Below, one piece after another: positions 31,729-38,261 of a stretch of 38,261 nucleotides of DNA. How positions within the stretch are numbered: position 1 is the first letter of the stretch; every line of letters starts with the position of its first letter. The translations under genes and the position numbers were made by a program. This DNA is from Rhizophlyctis rosea (lineage: Eukaryota; Chytridiomycota; Chytridiomycetes; Rhizophlyctidales; Rhizophlyctidaceae). A model generated the notes under the pieces. The model was not told where the DNA came from. It was given only the letters and a program-made list of their open reading frames with translations, and did not search any database. The stretch lies in assembly GCA_027596075.1 (NCBI GenBank), contig JADGJC010000338.1, forward strand, positions 1 to 38,261. The letters run 5' to 3'.

Positions 31729-33444
31729 TCATACCGTTCCCCACACAACTAATACCCCAATCCAAACCCACCACCACCACCGCCCTACCACCCATCTCCT
31801 CCCCGCCCCACTCTTAGCCCAAGCCACCACCGTTCTGTTCTGACTCCACCCCGTAACGTTGTACCACCCCATACCACTCATATCAGTCCCACTACCACCC
31901 CCGGCCGCGAAAGTTCCATCTCCAGCCTCCCAGATACTGAACCCAGAGTTACTCCCATTCCCCTGCAATACTTGTTGCACCCCTCTTCCCAACGAGTTTC
32001 CCACAAAATAAGGCCCCATGATCTTCGTTTGTGGATGGTCGGCCCGCCAGGAGGTGGCTTCAATGCTGACGACGTCATTGTCCAGATTGCCGGCACCATA
32101 GTATGTCCACCCGATCCAAACGTCAGAGTGCTCGTTGAGGTAGTAGAGGAGTTCAGGAAGCTGTTCAAGGCAAGTAGGGCGGGAGGAAAGCCCTGCAGAA
32201 TGATCCAACGAAATCCGTTATGATTATTATTGAATTCGAAACGCGAAGTACAACCCATTGAACGCCTGGCGCTATACGCCAACCACACAAAAGGAACAGA
32301 AAACACCCACCCCATTTTCCCAAGAATGCCCTCTTCCCATTATCCTTTAACCATTTGGTTACGCTTCCCAAAGCCGTAAAATAGTCCAAAGTGCATTCCA
32401 AGTTGGTGCCCACATTTCCGCCATCGAAAAACTGCGTCATATCCAAAACTGTATTGTTCAAGGGATCGGAGATGGCAAGAGACCAACGGGCATTGGACTC
32501 GGCGCCCGCATCGCAAATGGTACTCGTCCAATCTTTTGCACTCGAAAAGCAATTTCCGGAAGCTAAAATCATGTTTTGGGCACCTGTGGCGCGAATGGCT
32601 GTTATCGATTGTTGGACTGCCGCCCACCACTGTGATTGATCAATTGTCAAATTTAATTGGTGTACGGTGTGGTCTTACAGGATAAATGGAGGGTGGTTTG
32701 CACCCTTTGCCCGACACCCTTTGCCCGACATGTGCAATACCAAAAGAGGAAAGGCGGACCAATAGACATCACTCAGGTACTCACCACTTTCCGATCAATC
32801 CCGGTTGGACTGTTCATCAACGCAAACATGATCTTCCCATTGCTCCCACCATAACGAACCGCCAATCGCGTCCACAAGTCCACAAAAGCCGTAGTAGAGA
32901 CATAAACATCTGATCCGACGATCGAATTGTTATACCGTCCATAATTGAAAAGGTCAATGATTATTGACGCCTCGCCGCTCCACAAAGTGGTTGACCACAA
33001 GATGATCTCGTCGAGGAGATTAAGATATGATATGGAAAGGGGTTGGAGGAGAACAGGTTGGACGCGCTCCCATACCTTCATGAATGGGGACGGCGACAAT
33101 GAGATGTGGTCAGTGCAAAGGAGTATAAGGACCCGACCACGAAAATCAAGATAGAGAAAAGCGCCTTCATAGTTACCCACAATGGGAACCCTGATGACAT
33201 TCACACCCCAATCCCGCGTGAAATGATCCACACTGTCCAGACTGGGCTTATTGTAGTCCCATCCCAATTGACCCGGCAAGCAACGTGGGCGGCCCGGACC
33301 CGCCGATGTCATGCATGCTTCGAGACCCGTTTCATAGACGCCGGTGTAGAGCAACTGAGGGGCTGCGGTTGGAAGGAGGAGCAAGAGAAACAGGAAAGAA
33401 AGTAGGAAGCCGAGAGGTGATAGTGCAGAAGATGATGGTAACAT
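31729..33444 (-). CDS. Secreted GH5 (subfamily 5-like) cellulase-fold protein with catalytic residues replaced; probable GPI-anchored pseudoenzyme
   Basis: Four exons, 33444-33181, 33075-32785, 32629-32311 and 32192-31729, give 445 residues. The signal peptide is GFLLSFLFLLLLLPTAAPQ. The fold markers of fungal GH5 endoglucanases are clear: LYTGVYETGLE, PGQLGWDYNKPSLDSVDHF, NVIRVPI-VWERVQP, NYGRY, SDPLNNTV and LNEHSDVWIGW. The active site is not conserved. Where active enzymes have DPHNYGRY this has DLFNYGRY (F131 for His). The acid/base motif NEP is NSP (S177). The DMHQYLD histidine is T250. The nucleophile position GEWGG or similar is GKWGG (K290). Hydrolysis is therefore not expected; glycan binding may remain. 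The C terminus (SGAGRRW, then WWWWVWIGVLVVW) looks like a GPI-attachment signal. The first intron (105 nt) is in frame and stop-free. All splice phases close, so decay by frameshift is not seen. Confidence 0.88.
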
Positions 33445-34100
33445 TTTGAGGGGGCGGACCGAGAGTGAATTTGTTTGAAGACTTCAAATAGCATTTCGAG
33501 CAAACGCAGCGGAGCCGTAAGACTTAAATGCATGGTGATGTAACAATCACGCGAGAAGCCCAAAATGGCTACCCATTGCGATCAATCAAATGAATCAGGG
33601 GCCGTTGCGTAGACAGCTGCGGCGTCGGTCCCACTCCTGCTTACCAGATCCAAGATTAATGGATCTTCGTTTTCGAGGCGTCCATCAATGCAGCAGCTAG
33701 TTATAACAACTGTATTCTGCAGTCAGCATATGTTAGCCCCAATCACCGCAGGCAATTGATTTCCAGGGATCAGGATAATAGCTAGGACCCTGAAATGATG
33801 ATCGAATAGGAGACGCCGTGTTTGAGCATACGGCAGATGCAAACACGGCAGATGTTACAAAATACTCAGAAACTATCTGTCGAGATTCGACACAACTGCT
33901 CCTCCATTCTTAAATTATCTCAACTCTTTTCCACAACACAGTCGGACAGCTCCCGAGGCCTTGAATTGCAATATCCCGCCTTGCATCTCAAAAACGCCAA
34001 TCTGTAAACGGGACAAAGACCTTCCCTAAAACGCACACGCATTAGCCTTGCAGTGCTCTAGCTCCATGTCCAGACGCTGAGCCAAGACGTAATTAAACGC
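33445..34100. other. Intergenic region between divergent genes
   Basis: About 655 bases between the starts of the GH5-like gene (minus) and the acidic coiled-coil gene (plus). It should contain both promoters. No clear TATA element, RNA gene or repeat was seen. Confidence 0.5.
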
Positions 34101-36004
34101 ATGTCAGATACAGAAGATCGATCACACAACGATGGGGAAGTTGAGGAGGCCGAAGGTGGAGATGATGGCACGCCTGGACCTGCGGAAGAACAGGAGGAGG
34201 ATGGGAGTAGGGTGGCTGAAGAGGATGGGGGTGCTAATACGGAAGAGGGTGATGGAGGAGGTAATGTGTAACGATTTATCGACTTTCTTCGAAGAGGAAG
34301 TGGGTTGAGAAGCGATCAGGAAACAGCTAGGCGAAATCAATTACTCATATGCATTCTCATGGAATCATAGATGACGCAGTGAATGAGGAGGAACAATATG
34401 TAGAGCATGGTGAGGTGGGTGGATTCAATTGACTAATTTTTGAAGAAGAATGTTTAGTAACGGGCGTACATTATGATCAAGCTAATGGGGTTGAATCCAT
34501 TTTTTTAGGAATCGGTCGACGCACGTCGTGACAGAAATGGAAACGAGCGTGACGAGACCAAGAGAACAGAATTCACAGAGGTTCGTTTTTGAATTGATCC
34601 GTTGACCAAAATTTCGATGGAATCGTTACGCTATGACATGATTCTAAAACCTCATTTGGTCGTTTTTGCCAGCACAATACCCTGACACCACCCGTGACCT
34701 CCAAACCCGTAATGGCAAATGCAAAGTCGTCATCGAGGATCGTAGTAGACGAACAAGTGAGCATTATCGTCTCTTCTTTTTGACTCCAGACAGTGGTTGG
34801 GCACATTTCTGTGCATCACAACCTGCTCTCACCGAAGAAGGGTGTTGGGAAGGAAATGGCAAGCAGCAAGGTGTTCACGGGGAACCGGGAGGAGGGAGGT
34901 TGTTTATATCTGGAGGCAAATCCTTGTTTTTCCCTGTTGATATTAGCGAAGTTTCGAGCGGTTTCTGCAAGAAATTATTGTTGAATGTTGAACTCCTTTA
35001 CCCTAGCGCCAATCCCAAGTTTCCCAGCCGCCTGAAATCCTCACTGATCTAGACGTTGTGCACAACGAGTACGTTTTGATTCACGGCACTAGCATTTCCA
35101 CTATCAGTCACACTGAAATCTCATATTACTCTGCAGAAATGCGAAAATGCGCACCCGCTTGAGCCATCTTGAATCCGAGCGCCTTCAATCTCGCGTTCAA
35201 TTGGACCGACTAACGGCCGAGATTGACCGCCTCACCCACAGATTGAACGATGCGACAAAAGAGCGCGACGAGTTAAGAGAGAAGGTTGGGGTTGATGAGG
35301 CTACGCTGAAACTTTTGGAGGGGAGATTGAGAGAGAGTGAAGAGAGAATTTTGGTGGGTGAACTTGGGTGGTAGTTTTATGGATTTGAGGGGATTGGTGG
35401 CGCGAATGGAATGAGGGAGGCTCAGTGAGATGGGAAACGATCAGAGGACCAAAGAGGATTGGAGTCTGACGAGAAGGGGCGCTGCCGATACGACACGAAG
35501 GATCGTCCACAACTATGTTCACATCAGGCGACTGATAAATGCTGTGAAAATGTACCGACGACACTCATTCGCCTCCTATCCTATACCCACAGTCTTTCAA
35601 CCAGCTCCTTGACCAAGCCATCGAGCCGTACCGCACAAAACTCAAACAAGCAGACCAACAGCTCGCCAAACTTCAAAAAGAAAACGAAATGCTAAAGACA
35701 AAGAAACTACAGGTAAGTGACTTCCCATCCTACAATCTTCAACATGCACACACGGCCTAACTCCCCCACTGCCCTCTCATTCCTCGCACGTCCTTCCACC
35801 CCTCCCATCAAAATAACACCCCACCCACCCGAAAACAAGCTCCTAGATAAAGCGCTTGACTTGAAGCTCCGACTCAAGACGCATGCGTTGGAACACAACA
35901 TGCCAGTACCGCGACCGACGCCGATGAGTCCTGATGTGGAGGTGTATGGCGCTAAGTACCGGAGATTGCCGGGGATTGGGAGGGAGGAGGGGGGTGCTGC
36001 TTAG
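34101..36004 (+). CDS. Acidic coiled-coil protein, 327 aa, nine exons, unknown function
   Basis: Exons were joined by phase: 34101-34260, 34371-34414, 34509-34580, 34673-34756, 34790-34870, 35028-35068, 35137-35353, 35593-35712 and 35840-36004. The total is 984 nt, an exact multiple of three. The N-terminal 70 residues are very acidic (MSDTEDRSHNDGEVEE, EEQEEDGSR). A Ser/Thr/Lys middle follows (TPPVTSKPVMANAKSSSRI). A long coiled coil spans exons 7-9 (HLESERLQSRVQLDRL, RLNDATKERDELREK, QLAKLQKENEMLK, KALDLKLRL). The end is Pro-rich, with a short conserved-looking motif VYGAKYRRLPGIG. The layout (acidic tail, basic linker, coiled coil) suggests a scaffold or chromosome/cytoskeleton partner, but no family was recognised. 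Small exons of 41-84 nt make the exact borders of exons 3-6 less sure. Confidence 0.7.
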
Positions 36005-36851
36005 CATGGCTGGATACAATGGTGCATCAAGGTTAGTGTACGGTAGGGGTTAACATTAGTGAGCTTAGCACTCTATTGGGGATAGAAGGGATGTGTTCAC
36101 GTAGATTAAGAATAGGAATTCGATGACATTGAAGTGTTGAGGTCGTGATGCGACAGCAACGCGTTTCAGGGTCCTTTGGCAACCGGTGCACCAAGAATTT
36201 CCGAGATTGCAACACCAAACTCTATTGGCAACACTATTCAATTCAACAGTGCAAGAAAGAGTGTTAGAAATGGTGCACGGAGTCGGGTGATGGCATTGTT
36301 CAAGTATCTCTTTCGTGGCGATGAAATCACCATTTTTGACTATCCGGTTTCCGGTAACAGGCTTGCCTCGACATGTGGTTTCACAAAAATTCATCTCTTC
36401 ATAAACTTCTTGAGTTGTGCAGGACAGATATCATCACCTTGCAAGGACTTCAACGACTTCATACGCATGCTTCAAAATGGTCATAGCTCAATGGTCTACC
36501 GAGTTTTGCTCCGCGCTCATTTCTGAGCTCTCATGCTTCCGCCCGGAAGGCCACTGAGGCTAGACTTCCGAATAAACGGCCATTCATTCCGATCACCAAT
36601 GACCCTCAAAACCCCCAAGTCCCCCTATCCAGTGATCATCGCAAATCTAACCTGGAGCCGGAATCTGCAATTCGCCCAATCGTCGTCACAAATATGTCAA
36701 GGTTGTGTAAATCCTTGTTGGAAGACTTCTCCACGTGCCGTTTCCTTCCGGGTAATTTCACTCCCAATATCGGTTTGAAAAGTCAGCGCACACTCTCTGC
36801 CGTCACTTCTGCCGTCTCATGCCTTTCTACTCATAATCAACAAATCCAACA
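36005..36851. other. Intergenic region
   Basis: About 850 bases between two plus-strand genes. The 116-codon plus frame at 36176-36526 and the 81-codon frame at 36533-36778 have no recognisable motif or splice partners. An A-box-like TAGCTCAATGG near 36483 has no matching B box. The last 100 bases are pyrimidine-rich, as expected before a fungal start codon. Confidence 0.45.
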
Positions 36852-38212
36852 ATGGCCGACCTACCGCCAGACAACTCAACATTCCTTTCCACCCTGCTTG
36901 CACCTACCAATGCCACGACTGACAGCGCGCTGATGAACAGCGATGCGACCTCGACATTGAACGATGGAAGCGACCCCTCTACGACGTCAAATATTAACAT
37001 CACACTTCCTGGATCTCATACAGGAGCAGCGAAGAATGTCTCTGTGGGCATTGGGGGAACTGGCGGTAGTGGGAGTGATGGCACGGGAAGCGGAGTCCAG
37101 AGTGGGAGTTTGACGGTATTGAGTAATAGCGATGTCATGTATGGGAGTCTGAATGCGGCAATATTTGGGGCGCTCGTTGTTTGGGCTATATTTGTGGTAA
37201 GTGGATTCTGCATCGCGGCATATGGTCTACCGCATTCTCCTTGAAAATTGTCCATGACATGAAACGTTGATTGACCATTTTTGATCCCGCTCAATAACCC
37301 CAACCTGTCTGTCACTCGCACAACCCCACAGCTCCTCCAATCAATAACAACCTACCGCCTCCGCCGCAAACCCCTCTACCTCCTCAACCTCCTCCAATCC
37401 ATCTCAAACCTAATCAAAACTTTCTTCGCAGCAATCTTCGCAACAGTAATCCTCTCTTCCTCCACCCAAAAATCCCTCGCATCAACATACGACTGGTGGT
37501 GCGACATGCGGTCGCCACTTATCAACATCCCTATGGTCATTGCATGGGATCTGATTTACGGCATTATGGTGTTGAAGTTGATGCTGTTCGTGGAGAATAA
37601 GTGGGTGCGGAGGGGAGTAATGACGGGTGTGGCGATTGGAGTGGCGGTTTATACGGTTATTGTGTGTGTTAGTGTTGCGTTGAGGGAGAGTAAGGCGAAT
37701 GCGGTGGGGATGTGTACGGATCGGTATCCGAGGATTTATAAGTATCAGTATGTCGTTGAGGTGAGAAATTTCCGTTGGCTTTAATTCTTCCATAATGCCA
37801 GTGGAGAACACTGGTGACCTCTTCATCGCATTGTACCAACCAACACCACTTGAAAACCGTAGATAGTCATCGAGATAGTCACGACTATTACCCTCCTATG
37901 GGCCATTGCATCGAAAAACGTTACGGGAGGAGTATTTGCCGGCACGAGAGAGATCCTGAAACACTTGGTCGAAAACGAGCATTTGAGAGTGTTTCTTGTC
38001 ATTGTAAGTATTCCCACTGAACGCTATTGCCCTTCCCTTTAAAAACACATGCGAATGCCTCGCACACCGTTGAAGACAAACTCACATTCATACTTGTGGG
38101 CGGCTTCTTTGTTTCGTAGGTCGTAATAACAGGCAAGATAGTCCTGACGTGGATAGGAAACATTCAAGTCGTAGCCATAACACACGCTTTCGACTCCGCC
38201 CGCTCTGCTGTC
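36852..38212 (+). CDS. Orphan seven-helix membrane protein (GPCR-like), 3' end cut by window
   Basis: Four exons are visible: 36852-37196, 37332-37760, 37863-38003 and 38120-38212, all in phase 0. A GTAAGT donor follows the last one, so at least one exon is missing. The N-terminal 90 residues are Ser/Thr/Gly-rich, lack Cys and have several N-glycosylation sequons (NST, NAT, NIT, NVS). Helices follow: AAIFGALVVWAIFV, LIKTFFAAIFATVIL, IPMVIAWDLIYGIMVLKLML, GVAIGVAVYTVIVCVSVAL, IVIEIVTTITLLWAIA, LVIVVITGKIVLTW and QVVAITHAFDSA. A Cys before helix 3 (DWWCDMRSP) and one in the next outer loop (GMCTDRYP) could form the disulfide typical of GPCRs. No signal peptide is needed if helix 1 acts as the anchor. 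No known receptor class was recognised. Confidence 0.75.
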
Positions 38213-38220
38213 GTAAGTAG

Positions 38221-38261
38221 TGGGGGGGGGGGGCGCCGCCGGGCGGGGGGGGGGGGGGGGG
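38221..38261. other. Poly-G contig-end artefact
   Basis: The last 41 bases are almost only G, broken by a short GC-rich CGCCGCCGGGC. Nothing similar occurs elsewhere in the window. It starts right after a normal intron donor, so real sequence is probably lost here. Two-colour sequencing chemistry or a misassembled read end would give this pattern. Confidence 0.6.

Noticed and set aside
36478..36500. A-box-like TAGCTCAATGG suggesting a tRNA
   Set aside because: No B box follows at the required distance and no stems form.

Overview
The window looks like about 38 kb of a compact, intron-rich fungal genome, most likely a zoosporic (chytrid-type) lineage. That is an inference. It rests on short GT-AG introns of about 60-140 nt, GTRAGT donors, a class C 7TM receptor with a bacterial-like binding domain, a GT14 enzyme, a HeLo-like cell-death domain and a GH5 protein of the fungal cellulase type. 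No rRNA, CRISPR or bacterial operon structure was seen. The right end (38221-38261) is nearly pure G and is probably a contig-end artefact, so the last gene is cut there. The first gene is cut at base 1. Exon models were built by eye, from reading-frame phase and splice consensus.

Left part (1-12 kb). A minus-strand type II membrane glycosyltransferase (GT14 joined to a GT77-like domain) fills 1-3024. A gene-poor stretch of about 4.6 kb follows. Next come a small Cys-rich single-pass membrane protein (plus strand, ending 8258), a tiny two-exon gene on the opposite strand (8799-9116), another quiet 2 kb, and a DUF1771-Smr protein (minus).

Middle (12.7-25.4 kb). A PB1-SCA7-UBA protein with a candidate LIR motif resembles the autophagy receptors NBR1/p62. 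It is followed by a low-complexity minus-strand gene, a lysine-rich probably nuclear protein, a 99-aa hydrophilic protein behind a strong TATA box, and an AlkB-family 2-oxoglutarate dioxygenase. The block ends with a roughly 1280-aa protein that joins a HeLo/MLKL-like four-helix domain to a CHORD-like zinc module and a tandem coiled-coil repeat.

Right part (26.7-38.2 kb). This part holds cell-surface genes. There is a roughly 1145-aa class C (GABA-B type) 7TM receptor whose ectodomain resembles bacterial sugar-binding proteins of ABC transporters. There is a secreted, possibly GPI-anchored GH5 protein with both catalytic glutamates replaced. After an acidic coiled-coil protein comes a second 7TM protein, cut by the window end. 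A carbohydrate-sensing theme for this block is a hypothesis. The receptor gene also carries an in-frame TGA and one surplus base, so it may be decaying or mis-assembled.
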